Positions 1-8,126 of a stretch of DNA of 64,000 nt are shown here, one piece after another. Origin of the DNA: Paraclostridium ghonii (lineage in GTDB: Bacteria; Bacillota; Clostridia; Peptostreptococcales; Peptostreptococcaceae). Both the position numbers and the translations under genes were made by a program. The notes beneath the pieces were generated by a model that was given only the letters and a program-made list of their open reading frames with translations, had not been told where the DNA came from and searched no databases. Where the stretch lies: the NCBI RefSeq assembly GCF_030815085.1, contig NZ_JAUSWG010000008.1; one strand, 5' to 3'. Each line of letters begins with the position of its first letter. The stretch's first letter is position 1.

Positions 1-563
1 TTAAAGTATCTAAAGAAGCTGGTATAAGTGTTGCATATATACCAAGTAGTGATAGTATACAAGGAATATATGATGACATAATGTTTATAGCTGATATAAC
101 AGGAACGAAAGAAAAAGGACAAGAGATTGTTGATAATATGAAATCTCAAGTTAATGAAATATCTAAAATAGGAAAAACAATAAAAGACAAAAAGAAAGTT
201 TACTTTGAAATAGGACCAGCACCAAATCTATATAGTTTTGGAAATGGAACGTTCTTAAATGAAATGATTGAGTTAGTAGGCGGAGAAAATATATTTGCAG
301 ATCAAAAAGGTTGGATATCTCCTAGTGCAGAATCAGTTATAGAAAAAAATCCAGATGTAATAATAACTAATGTAAATTATGTTCCAGATGCAGTAAAAGA
401 TATAAAAGGCCGTGAAGGTTGGGAAAATATAAATGCAGTAAAAAATGGACAAGTATACTTAGTTGATACTAATGCCTCTTCAAGACCATCTCAAAATGTA
501 GTAAAGGCTTTAAAACAAATGGCAGAGTATATAAATCCAGATGCATATGCAAAACAAAAATAA
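1..563 (+). CDS. ABC transporter substrate-binding protein, BtuF/FepB-like (5' end outside window)
   Basis: The frame is open from the window edge (first full codon at position 3) to the TAA at 563, so only the C-terminal 186 or so residues are present. The visible part is the second lobe of a helical-backbone (cluster A-II) substrate-binding protein: a long linker helix, then the conserved segment ending ELVGGENIF, the ESVIEKNPDVII segment typical of BtuF/FhuD proteins, and a final GQVYLVD strand. It should be a lipid-anchored extracytoplasmic receptor that delivers cobalamin, haem or a ferric siderophore to the permease encoded next; the ligand cannot be told from sequence. The gene overlaps the permease gene by 23 nt, which indicates one operon with translational coupling. 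Confidence 0.88.
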   Translation, partial: KVSKEAGISVAYIPSSDSIQGIYDDIMFIADITGTKEKGQEIVDNMKSQVNEISKIGKTIKDKKKVYFEIGPAPNLYSFGNGTFLNEMIELVGGENIFADQKGWISPSAESVIEKNPDVIITNVNYVPDAVKDIKGREGWENINAVKNGQVYLVDTNASSRPSQNVVKALKQMAEYINPDAYAKQK

Positions 564-1572
564 AACTTTAGCGATATTATCAATCCCACTAGTGTTTTTA
601 ATAATTAGTATTGGAACTTCCATAGGAAGTTCCAATATTCATATACTAGATACTATGAATATAATACTGAATAAGACGATACATATACCACTAAGAGAAG
701 AGATAAATCCAAAAGATATATCTATAATATGGTCGCTTAGGCTTCCTAGAGTATTGCTAGCTTTTATGGTTGGAGGAAGCTTGGCAGTTAGTGGATCAGT
801 AGTTCAGTCAATACTTAAAAATGAATTGGCATCTCCATATACTTTAGGTGTATCATCAGGAGCTTCATTAGGAGCAGGATTAGTTATAGTACTTGGAATA
901 TCTATACCATTTCTTGGGCAATTAACATTGCCATTAGTAGGATTTTTATGTGGATTATTGACTGTATATGGGGTTATAGTTTTTTCTTCTAAAATAGATA
1001 AAACTATGTCTAATAATACTATTATACTAGCAGGTATGGTTTTTTCGCTTTTTGTAAATGCATTACTAACAACACTTACAGCACTTTTTAGTGAAGATAT
1101 AAAAAGTATAAGTCTTTGGCAAATGGGAAGCTTCTCTATGAAGGGATGGTCATATGTAAAAGTTTTAATTCCATTTTTACTTGTAGGTATTATTGGTATT
1201 TTAAAATACATAAAGGAAATGGATATATTAACATTTGGAGAAGAACAGGCAAAGGCAGTAGGTGTAGACACCAATAAAGTTAAAAAATATCTATTTATAC
1301 ACTCAGCTATTCTAACAGGAAGTGCAGTAGCATTAAGTGGAACAATAGGTTTTGTAGATTTAATAGCACCACATATGGTTAGGAGAGTATTTGGATCAAA
1401 ACATAAATATGTAATACCTATGTCTTTTGTATTTGGAGGATCTTTAATGGTTATAACCGATTTAATTGCTAGAACTATCATATCTCCAGCAGAACTTCCA
1501 GTTGGGGCAATTACAGCCATTATAGGGGCACCATTCTTTGCATATGTGTACTTTAGCAAAGGAAAGAAGTGA
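541..1572 (+). CDS. FecCD/BtuC-family ABC permease
   Basis: A 343-residue, very hydrophobic protein of normal family length with about ten predicted membrane spans. Family landmarks are the LRLPRVLLAFMVGGSLAVSG segment near residue 70, the GVSSGASLGA motif, and the GFVDLIAPHMVRRVFG segment near residue 270, which forms the coupling helix for the ATPase. It forms the membrane channel of a cobalamin/haem/siderophore importer with the neighbouring binding protein and ATPase. No clear Shine-Dalgarno precedes either ATG (541 or 547), and the start lies inside the upstream gene, so translation is probably coupled. Substrate unknown. Confidence 0.9.
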   Translation: MHMQNKNKTLAILSIPLVFLIISIGTSIGSSNIHILDTMNIILNKTIHIPLREEINPKDISIIWSLRLPRVLLAFMVGGSLAVSGSVVQSILKNELASPYTLGVSSGASLGAGLVIVLGISIPFLGQLTLPLVGFLCGLLTVYGVIVFSSKIDKTMSNNTIILAGMVFSLFVNALLTTLTALFSEDIKSISLWQMGSFSMKGWSYVKVLIPFLLVGIIGILKYIKEMDILTFGEEQAKAVGVDTNKVKKYLFIHSAILTGSAVALSGTIGFVDLIAPHMVRRVFGSKHKYVIPMSFVFGGSLMVITDLIARTIISPAELPVGAITAIIGAPFFAYVYFSKGKK

Positions 1573-1576
1573 TGAC

Positions 1577-2332
1577 ATGTTAGAAGTAAAAAATCTTTAT
1601 TGCGGATATGAAGGAATTGATATTATAAAAAATGTTAACTTTAAGGTTGAAAGAGGAAAAAATCTTTGTATAGTAGGACCAAATGGATGTGGGAAAAGTA
1701 CTCTGTTAAAATCTATAGCCAATATAATATCTTACAAAGGAAGTATAACTATAGATGGTATGGAAGTTTGTAACTTTTCAAGAAAAAATCTAGCTAAGAA
1801 AGTAGGTCTTATGAGTCAAATAACTCAAATCTATTTTCCTTATACTATATATGAAACTGTATCACTTGGTAGATATGCACATTCAAATGGAGTTTTTAAT
1901 TCTTTAAGTAAAGAAGATAAAAAAATTGTATTAGAATCTATTGATAAAGTGGGATTATCTCATATAAAAGACAAGCATATAAATGAATTAAGTGGTGGGC
2001 AGTTACAAAGAGTGTTTTTAGCACGAACATTTGCTCAAAACCCAGAAGTTATATTACTAGATGAGCCTACAAATCATCTTGATTTAAAGTATCAAATAGA
2101 ATTATTAGAACATTTATCTAGTTGGGCAAAAGACAATGATAAAATTGTTATAGGTGTATTGCATGATTTAAATCTAGTTCACTATTTTAGTGATTCAGTT
2201 TGTTTATTAAATCATGGAGAAATAGTATGTTATGGGAATTCAGAAGAAGTTTTCAATGGAGATTATTTAAAAGAAGTTTACAATATAGATATAAAAGAAT
2301 TTATGTTAAAAGTTTTAGATAAATGGAAATAG
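1577..2332 (+). CDS. ABC transporter ATP-binding protein, FepC/BtuD-like
   Basis: A 251-residue ATPase with Walker A GPNGCGKST (residues 34-42), Q-loop, signature LSGGQLQR, and Walker B followed by DEPTNHLD. The GRYAH segment after the Q-loop is characteristic of iron-chelate and B12 importer ATPases. I chose the ATG at 1577 because GGAAAGAAGTG lies just upstream; an in-frame ATG at 1538 would lie deep in the permease gene and lacks a ribosome site. It starts 4 nt after the permease stop and ends in front of a hairpin terminator, so it is the last gene of the importer operon. Confidence 0.92.
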   Translation: MLEVKNLYCGYEGIDIIKNVNFKVERGKNLCIVGPNGCGKSTLLKSIANIISYKGSITIDGMEVCNFSRKNLAKKVGLMSQITQIYFPYTIYETVSLGRYAHSNGVFNSLSKEDKKIVLESIDKVGLSHIKDKHINELSGGQLQRVFLARTFAQNPEVILLDEPTNHLDLKYQIELLEHLSSWAKDNDKIVIGVLHDLNLVHYFSDSVCLLNHGEIVCYGNSEEVFNGDYLKEVYNIDIKEFMLKVLDKWK

Positions 2333-2336
2333 AAAT

Positions 2337-2376
2337 AAAAAGCTTTAGCAGCTTTTATAAACTGCTAAAGCTTTTT
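2337..2376 (+). terminator. Rho-independent terminator of the importer operon
   Basis: A 15-bp perfect inverted repeat (2337-2351 with 2362-2376) with A-rich and T-rich ends and a 10-nt loop. The last codons of the convergent MerR gene are inside the 3' arm, so it may terminate in both directions. Confidence 0.8.
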
Positions 2377-3174
2377 AATTGGTATAACTATTTTAGTTAT
2401 ATAATCTTTTGAACTGTAAGAGGTTAGACTATCTAAGATACCGTATTCAAAAGATGGACCAATCATTTCATATCCATTTTTATTTATAGTATCTATAAGT
2501 AGTTCATAAGTTTTTCCTATATCTTTATATTCTCCTTTATGAAGTGTTATGGCGTAAAGACACTTATGTTTTTTAAAAATATTATCTGCATTTAATTTAT
2601 TGTTAAGTGGAAAAAATACAGAGTGTGCAGTTGTATATTTTTTATTAATTAAATTTTCTAAAGATATTATAGTTCCTATTTGATAGTTATATGGATACTT
2701 ATTATTAGTAACTATAGTTAAAAGTTTCTTAAATGCAATATCAGTTTGTAAGAGTTGAAAAGGATTTTCAACTTTTTGAGTAATAAGAAATTCATCATCC
2801 ATTTCTTTAAAGTAAACTTTATCATCATATTCATTCAAACTTTCAATTGTTTCTATTTTATTTTCAAGTCTAAGTATACTTTTTTTTATATTTTTAAGTT
2901 GAGATTGTAGTTTTCTTTTTTGTTCTTTTAAAAGAATTAAAGCTTTATTGTCATCTCTTTTTGTTAAAAAATCTTTAATTTCTTTTATAGGTATTCCTAG
3001 CTCTCTTAAAACTAATATACTGTCTAAAACTTCTAGTTGATCAGAAGTATAATACCTATACCCATTGTTTTTATCAACAATTTTAGGTTTAAATAAATCT
3101 ATATTATCATAATATATCAATGTTTGTTTACTCATTCCATGAAGCTTTGCTAATTCACCTACTGTAAATTTCAA
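2365..3174 (-). CDS. MerR-family multidrug-responsive regulator, BmrR-like
   Basis: I read this as 269 residues from a TTG at 3174, which has GAGGTG 6 nt upstream; the longer ATG-started frame (3261) would run through the divergent promoter. Residues 1-70 are a MerR winged helix (FTVGELAKLHGMSKQTLIYY, then NGYRYYTSDQ). A coiled-coil dimer helix covers about 75-125, and the remaining 145 residues resemble a GyrI-like small-molecule sensor. The gene is divergent from a MATE efflux gene whose promoter has a 19-bp spacer and a dyad in it, so it probably activates that pump when it binds a drug-like ligand, and may repress itself. Confidence 0.87.
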   Translation of the reverse strand: MKFTVGELAKLHGMSKQTLIYYDNIDLFKPKIVDKNNGYRYYTSDQLEVLDSILVLRELGIPIKEIKDFLTKRDDNKALILLKEQKRKLQSQLKNIKKSILRLENKIETIESLNEYDDKVYFKEMDDEFLITQKVENPFQLLQTDIAFKKLLTIVTNNKYPYNYQIGTIISLENLINKKYTTAHSVFFPLNNKLNADNIFKKHKCLYAITLHKGEYKDIGKTYELLIDTINKNGYEMIGPSFEYGILDSLTSYSSKDYITKIVIPIKKL

Positions 3175-3208
3175 ATATATCACCTCAATTTTTATTTTGA
3201 AAAATTTA

Positions 3209-3239
3209 TTGACAATATAGTTACTATATCCTTCACAAT
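3209..3239 (+). promoter_or_regulatory. MerR-type promoter/operator of the first MATE gene
   Basis: TTGACA (3209-3214), a 19-bp spacer, then CACAAT (3234-3239). Inside the spacer is a perfect dyad ATATAG-TTA-CTATAT (3215-3229). A 19-bp spacer holding the operator is the hallmark of promoters that MerR proteins activate by DNA distortion. The dyad centre is 2 bp upstream of the spacer centre, the same register as at 15557-15587. Confidence 0.75.
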
Positions 3240-3287
3240 TATTAATGTCAAGTAATATCAATTATTAAAAAAATTAGAGGTGAGAAA

Positions 3288-4613
3288 ATGGAAGAAGTAT
3301 TTGCAAAAAAACAAAACTATAAGGAATTTTTAAGATACGTATTTCCATCTATTATAACTATGATATTTTTATCATTTTATACAACTGTAGATGGGTTCTT
3401 CGTATCTAGGTATGTAAACTCAGATGCATTAGCATCAATAAATATTGTAATACCTATAACATGTGTAGTGTTTGGAATTGCGGTTATGTTAGCAACTGGA
3501 TCAGGAGCATTAGTTGGAATTAAACTTGGAGAAAAAAATAAAAAGGAAGCTAATGAGCTATTTTCATTTATAACATTAGTTTTAATAATAATAGGTATAG
3601 TACTTACTATTTTGAGTTTAATATTTTTAAATCCTATACTTAAATTTTTAGGAACAACAGATAAATTATTTCCATATGCAAAGACATACGGGTTAGTAAC
3701 TGTACTTATGACGATTCCAATGATGTTAAAGTTATATTTTGAATATTATGCAAGAGTAGATGGAAGCCCAAAAGTATCTCTTTTAATGTCTACATTAGGG
3801 TTAGTTTTAAATGTAGTTTTTGATTTTTTATTTATAGTAGTTTTTGACATGGGAATTTTAGGAGCTGGATTAGGAACTTATATAGCTATAACTATTTCGG
3901 GAATAATAGGAATAATGTATTTCAAAGGAAATAATTCAAATTTAGAGTTTACAAAACCAAAAGCCAATTTTAAAGAATTATTTAACTCGTGTTATAATGG
4001 TAGTTCTGAGATGTTTACAGAACTATCAACAGGAATCACTACTTTTTTATTTAATAAAAGTATATTAACTTTTAGTGGAGAAAATGGAGTTGCTGCAATG
4101 TCTATAATAATATATATATACTATTTCTTTATAGCGGTGTATTTTGGAATTGCAGTTGGTATTGGCCCTATGATTAGTTACAATTTTGGAGCGAAAAATA
4201 AAGAGAAGATAAAAGAAAGTTTAAAGCATAGCTTTATAACTATTGGGTGGAGTTCTGTAGTTATATTTTTAATTTCTATGTTTGGTGGAGACTATATAAT
4301 ATCTATATTTACTAATGATTTAGAAGTTTACACAATTGCTACATCAGGCATAAGGTTATTTTCATATGGATTTTTAATAATAGGAACAAATATTTTTATG
4401 TCAGGATATTTTACAGCTATAGGAAATGGACAGATATCTGCAATAATATCAGTTTTAAGATCTTTAATATTTGTAGTTGCTACAATCACTTTACTACCTA
4501 ATTTTATCGGATTAAATGGTATATGGCTAGCTATACCAATTGCTGAATTATTAACAGTATTTTTCTCAATTGTTTTCTATTTTAGAAAAGGAACAAAAGC
4601 TTATTTAAGTTAA
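3288..4613 (+). CDS. MATE-family multidrug efflux transporter
   Basis: A 441-residue integral membrane protein with twelve predicted spans in two related halves, the standard MATE length. Typical elements are TTVDGFFVSRYVNSDALASI near residue 30 and GIAVGIGPMISYNFGAKNK around 285-300. It should export cationic drugs or metabolites in exchange for Na+ or H+; the closest named group is the MepA/DinF-like branch. AGAGGTGAG lies just before the ATG. The divergent MerR gene and the 19-bp-spacer promoter suggest drug-induced expression. Confidence 0.9.
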   Translation: MEEVFAKKQNYKEFLRYVFPSIITMIFLSFYTTVDGFFVSRYVNSDALASINIVIPITCVVFGIAVMLATGSGALVGIKLGEKNKKEANELFSFITLVLIIIGIVLTILSLIFLNPILKFLGTTDKLFPYAKTYGLVTVLMTIPMMLKLYFEYYARVDGSPKVSLLMSTLGLVLNVVFDFLFIVVFDMGILGAGLGTYIAITISGIIGIMYFKGNNSNLEFTKPKANFKELFNSCYNGSSEMFTELSTGITTFLFNKSILTFSGENGVAAMSIIIYIYYFFIAVYFGIAVGIGPMISYNFGAKNKEKIKESLKHSFITIGWSSVVIFLISMFGGDYIISIFTNDLEVYTIATSGIRLFSYGFLIIGTNIFMSGYFTAIGNGQISAIISVLRSLIFVVATITLLPNFIGLNGIWLAIPIAELLTVFFSIVFYFRKGTKAYLS

Positions 4614-4706
4614 GAATAAAATAAAATTACAATTTCGTTATTTGATTAAATTTGAGTTTTTGTGTAAAATTTAGTTATACAAAAAAGACGGCAAGGAGAA
4701 CTTAGT

Positions 4707-6074
4707 ATGAGTTTGAGAGAATTTGAATACATTGATGAAGCTGTAGAATTGTTAAATGATATAACACCGACGCTTAATATGTTATCAGAAGAACTAGTAA
4801 AATATTTTGAAAATATACTAAACATTAATGCTCAAGAATATTTAAATGTAAATTCAAGAGTAAAGAGTGAATATAGTTTAAGAGAGAAGATAATAAGAAA
4901 TAAATATTTAAATAAATACAAAACTCCCAAAATGTTAATACATAACTTATCAGATTTAATTGGAGTAAGATTAGAGTGTAGATTTATAGAAGAAGAAAGA
5001 AGTATATACAAACTACTAAAATCGTATTTCAATATAAGTGAAGATAGTATTTATTATTACAATGAAGAGAATGAAAATATAAGAATTAGACTAGACAAGG
5101 ATCAACCAAGAAAACAAAAAAATGGATTTGAAATATATAGAATAGATGGTTTGTTTTTATATGGAGATAGCAAAATAAATTTTGAGATACAGATAAAATC
5201 TATGGTCAATATCTTCTGGAGTGAAATAGAACATAATGTTATTTATAAAAACAATGCATACGTTATGATGGATAAATTTCTAAGTGACGTGTTTGCATCT
5301 ATAAAGACAAATTTAACTCTTATAGATAATCAATTATTATCTGTTTATAAAAATTTTAGTGCTAACAACAAAGATAAAAATAGTAAAAGAAAATCTATGG
5401 AGAAGTTTTTGGCAAAGATTGCATACGATACATTTGCAGAAAAAATGGAAGACGACATCGGTTTTACAGTTGATTTTAAAAAACCATGTGAGACAATAAT
5501 TAACTATTCTTTTAACAAAGAAAAAGATGGAATGGACATAAGTGAAGATACTACAATAAAAGGACTTAAAAGAATAAATGAAATATCTAAAAAAGATATA
5601 GATTTTAATTCTAAAATAAGATTTGGAAAACTCCCAGAATTTGAAGATGAATTTTGCGAAAGACTAGGAAACTTTATAATATCTAAATTAAACTGTGAGT
5701 TTATATGGAATCTATTCTTTAGAATTTTATTTGAAGTAGAGCCACTTAATAATAAAAAGGATTTTGAAAATTTTATATTATTCATAAAAGAAAAAGTTGT
5801 TCCTATAAAATATCAAGCAAAATTAGAGTCAGCCTTTGAAAGTAATAGTAAATATATATTAAAAGATATATACATGGAAGTAGTAGAAACTTTAATAGAA
5901 ATTGACTCTATAGAAATTTTATATGAAGAAAATCTTGATAGTGTAAATAACATAACTAAAAAGGTAATAAATAATATATGTAGATATGTAGATTCATATG
6001 AAGAATATAAATATAAGCGTGGTAAATACATGGAGTTTCTAAATAAAAAAATAAAAGATGCAATGCGCGATTAA
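4707..6074 (+). CDS. RelA/SpoT synthetase-domain protein (alarmone synthetase-like)
   Basis: A 455-residue soluble protein. Residues 35-200 match the RelA_SpoT nucleotidyltransferase fold: a basic RVKSEYSLREK segment, DLIGVRLECRF (the Asp of the DxxG motif), FEIQIKS (the conserved Glu), then WSEIEH. There is no HD hydrolase domain in front and no TGS/ACT tail. Instead about 250 residues of charged helical sequence follow, unlike the roughly 220-residue small alarmone synthetases. The region usually reading NGYxSxH is replaced by NGFEIYRIDG, so (p)ppGpp synthesis is likely but not certain. TTGATT-N17-TAAAAT upstream could be the promoter; AAGGAG is the ribosome site. Confidence 0.78.
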   Translation: MSLREFEYIDEAVELLNDITPTLNMLSEELVKYFENILNINAQEYLNVNSRVKSEYSLREKIIRNKYLNKYKTPKMLIHNLSDLIGVRLECRFIEEERSIYKLLKSYFNISEDSIYYYNEENENIRIRLDKDQPRKQKNGFEIYRIDGLFLYGDSKINFEIQIKSMVNIFWSEIEHNVIYKNNAYVMMDKFLSDVFASIKTNLTLIDNQLLSVYKNFSANNKDKNSKRKSMEKFLAKIAYDTFAEKMEDDIGFTVDFKKPCETIINYSFNKEKDGMDISEDTTIKGLKRINEISKKDIDFNSKIRFGKLPEFEDEFCERLGNFIISKLNCEFIWNLFFRILFEVEPLNNKKDFENFILFIKEKVVPIKYQAKLESAFESNSKYILKDIYMEVVETLIEIDSIEILYEENLDSVNNITKKVINNICRYVDSYEEYKYKRGKYMEFLNKKIKDAMRD

Positions 6075-6082
6075 ACGCAGGT

Positions 6083-6122
6083 AAAAACTTGGATTATTAG
6101 TACTAATAACCCGAGTTTTTTA
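6083..6122 (+). terminator. Rho-independent terminator
   Basis: Inverted repeat of about 18 bp with GU pairs (AAAAACTTGGATTATTAG against CTAATAACCCGAGTTTTT), 2-3 nt loop and a T run, directly after the RelA/SpoT-domain gene. Confidence 0.85.
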
Positions 6123-6215
6123 TTATGATAATATAGATAAGGAGATTGAAATAATTTTAAAAAAGAAATACACTTATAGTAAGCACACAATAAGGTTATG
6201 AGAAGAGGGGAATTT

Positions 6216-7439
6216 ATGAAAAATAGTTGTAAGATAAAACTCAGTAAGAATATAAAATTATTTCTTACTATAAATCTTATAGCTTCTTTTGCTATGGGGA
6301 TTTTTAATATGTTTGTGGGAATATATTTAAAAGAAATTGGCTATAAAGAACAATTTATAGGTAGTGTATTATCGATTAACACATTTGCAATAGCTATAGG
6401 GTCAATTTTGAGTGCATATTTGATTGAAAGAATAGGAAGGAAGAAAAGTTTTAGTATAGGTTTTATATGCATAGCACTTGGTTCTATTTTTATAGTTTTT
6501 TTCAATAAGTCAGCTTTAATAATAGTTATGGCTATTCTAAATGGTTTTGGAATGAGTATAAAAACTACAGCAGAGGGTATGTATATACTTGAAAATACAT
6601 CTGAAAAAGAAAGAGTATCAGTTTTTAGTAGAAATTTTATAATGTCTAATATAGGTATGATGGGAGCTTCATTTTTAGGAGGGGCAATGTCGTCGTATCT
6701 AGGGAATTATTTCAATTCAAGTGAGGCTATAAAGTATATATTTGTGATCACGTCTATATTATCTATTTCAGCTTTAATACCTATATTTTTTATGAAAGAG
6801 CCAGAATGTATAGAACATAGAAATTTAAAGGATTGTTTAAAAGGATATATATCTATAATCAATAAAACTATTGTAAGTTTTATGATATATCAAATTTTAA
6901 TAGGGATGGGGGCAGGGATAATTGTTCCATTTTTTAGCGTATATTTAAAATACTCTATGAATATAGCTGATAATATAGTTGGAACTATACTTTCAATATC
7001 TCAGTTTGGATGTATAATAGGGGGTATGGTTATACCTTTTATGTCAAATAAACTTGGTAAGGTAAAATCAGTTATAATTTGTCAGTTATTATCTATACCA
7101 TTCTTGTTATCAATTGCATTTCCTCAAGGAATTATACTTATAACAATTTCATTTTTTATGCGAAATGGACTTATGAATATGGCTAGTCCTCTTATTCAAA
7201 ATTTATCTATGGAAATTGTTCATGAGAGTGAAAGGACTAATATGAGTAGTTTAATTGCTCTATCTAGTAATATCAGTAGAGGTATTGGAATTGCAATAGG
7301 AGGGTTTTTAATGGAAACTATATCTTATACAATACCGTATTACTTTACTGTTGGATTTTATTTAATAGCAGTTATATTGTTTAGCTATATATATAGAGAT
7401 GAACTTAAAATAAAAAATTCGCTTCACTCATGCAGCTGA
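6216..7439 (+). CDS. MFS transporter
   Basis: A 407-residue, twelve-span major facilitator. Between spans 2 and 3 is IERIGRKKSF, a version of the MFS loop signature (D/E-R-x-G-R-R/K). A long polar loop near residue 200 separates the halves. The start at 6216 has GAGGGGA 4-5 nt upstream; an in-frame ATG at 6198 overlaps that ribosome site and is unlikely. It is monocistronic, bounded by terminators on both sides. Substrate unknown; a drug or sugar exporter is possible. Confidence 0.85.
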   Translation: MKNSCKIKLSKNIKLFLTINLIASFAMGIFNMFVGIYLKEIGYKEQFIGSVLSINTFAIAIGSILSAYLIERIGRKKSFSIGFICIALGSIFIVFFNKSALIIVMAILNGFGMSIKTTAEGMYILENTSEKERVSVFSRNFIMSNIGMMGASFLGGAMSSYLGNYFNSSEAIKYIFVITSILSISALIPIFFMKEPECIEHRNLKDCLKGYISIINKTIVSFMIYQILIGMGAGIIVPFFSVYLKYSMNIADNIVGTILSISQFGCIIGGMVIPFMSNKLGKVKSVIICQLLSIPFLLSIAFPQGIILITISFFMRNGLMNMASPLIQNLSMEIVHESERTNMSSLIALSSNISRGIGIAIGGFLMETISYTIPYYFTVGFYLIAVILFSYIYRDELKIKNSLHSCS

Positions 7440-7453
7440 CGACTTCGTTTAGT

Positions 7454-7486
7454 AAAAAAAGACTAGCTTAAAAGCTGGTCTTTTTA
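7454..7486. terminator. Bidirectional terminator between convergent genes
   Basis: A-run, GACTAGC, 6-nt loop, GCTGGTC, T-run. The symmetric A and T tracts serve both the MFS gene (+) and the isochorismatase-like gene (-). Confidence 0.85.
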
Positions 7487-7494
7487 TTATGTTA

Positions 7495-7968
7495 TTAGTA
7501 GATAATTTTCACACCAGATTTTTCTAATTTTAATTTAGTTTTCAAAAACTTTTTTTTATTCCTGATACCAATACAAGTTTGATTAAAATAAATTATAAAT
7601 TGATTATTTCTACCTTCTAGTGCAGATATGCCAACACAGTAATTTCCATCAACTCCAACTAACTCAAGTTCAGTAGCATTAAATTTAAAAAAATAATCTA
7701 ATAGACTTTTATTTGAAAAACAACTACTTCTTTTCTTCTCAAATATATTATTAGATACAATAGAAAGACCATCAACTAATTTTTTTTGCTTTTTCCCGAA
7801 TTCCCAAAAAAACTTGTTTGTGACATAAATAACTCTTTCACTGGGGTATTCAGCAATCCTACCATTTATATTTGTAATCAACTCTTCTGTATTATATGGA
7901 TATTTTTTAAAATTTCTTGTTTCACCTAAATAATCTTCCTGCATATCTATTACCAGTAAATATTTCAT
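7495..7968 (-). CDS. Isochorismatase-family cysteine hydrolase
   Basis: A 157-residue protein at the short end of the family. The N-terminus LLVIDMQEDY carries the catalytic Asp (D8), Lys78/79 lies in EKKRSSCFSN (the K-x(n)-SAF site), and the nucleophile is Cys111 in VGVDGNYCVG, where the family usually has GxxTxxCV. Members hydrolyse isochorismate, nicotinamide or other amides; the substrate pocket cannot be assigned. A short metal-ligand region suggests a compact nicotinamidase-like or orphan member. It is transcribed alone, convergent with the MFS gene. Confidence 0.85.
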   Translation of the reverse strand: MKYLLVIDMQEDYLGETRNFKKYPYNTEELITNINGRIAEYPSERVIYVTNKFFWEFGKKQKKLVDGLSIVSNNIFEKKRSSCFSNKSLLDYFFKFNATELELVGVDGNYCVGISALEGRNNQFIIYFNQTCIGIRNKKKFLKTKLKLEKSGVKIIY

Positions 7969-8065
7969 CTTAACAACCTCTTTATACTATAAATTATAGG
8001 GATATTATACCTCTATTTAGTACCATAAGCAATTATAACAATATTAAGTTTAGGCTTAACGGAAT

Positions 8066-8094
8066 TTGTATATATTGAATTATTTAGATATAAT
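8066..8094 (+). promoter_or_regulatory. SigA-type promoter of the MutS-like gene
   Basis: TTGTAT (8066-8071), 17-bp spacer, TATAAT (8089-8094), 33 nt before the start codon. Confidence 0.7.
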
Positions 8095-8126
8095 GAAGTT
8101 AAAACAATTAAAGGGAGGACATTAAA

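Noticed and set aside
804..1559. 251-residue frame on the minus strand
   Set aside because: Entirely antisense to the FecCD permease, with no family features and no ribosome site; a shadow of biased codon use.
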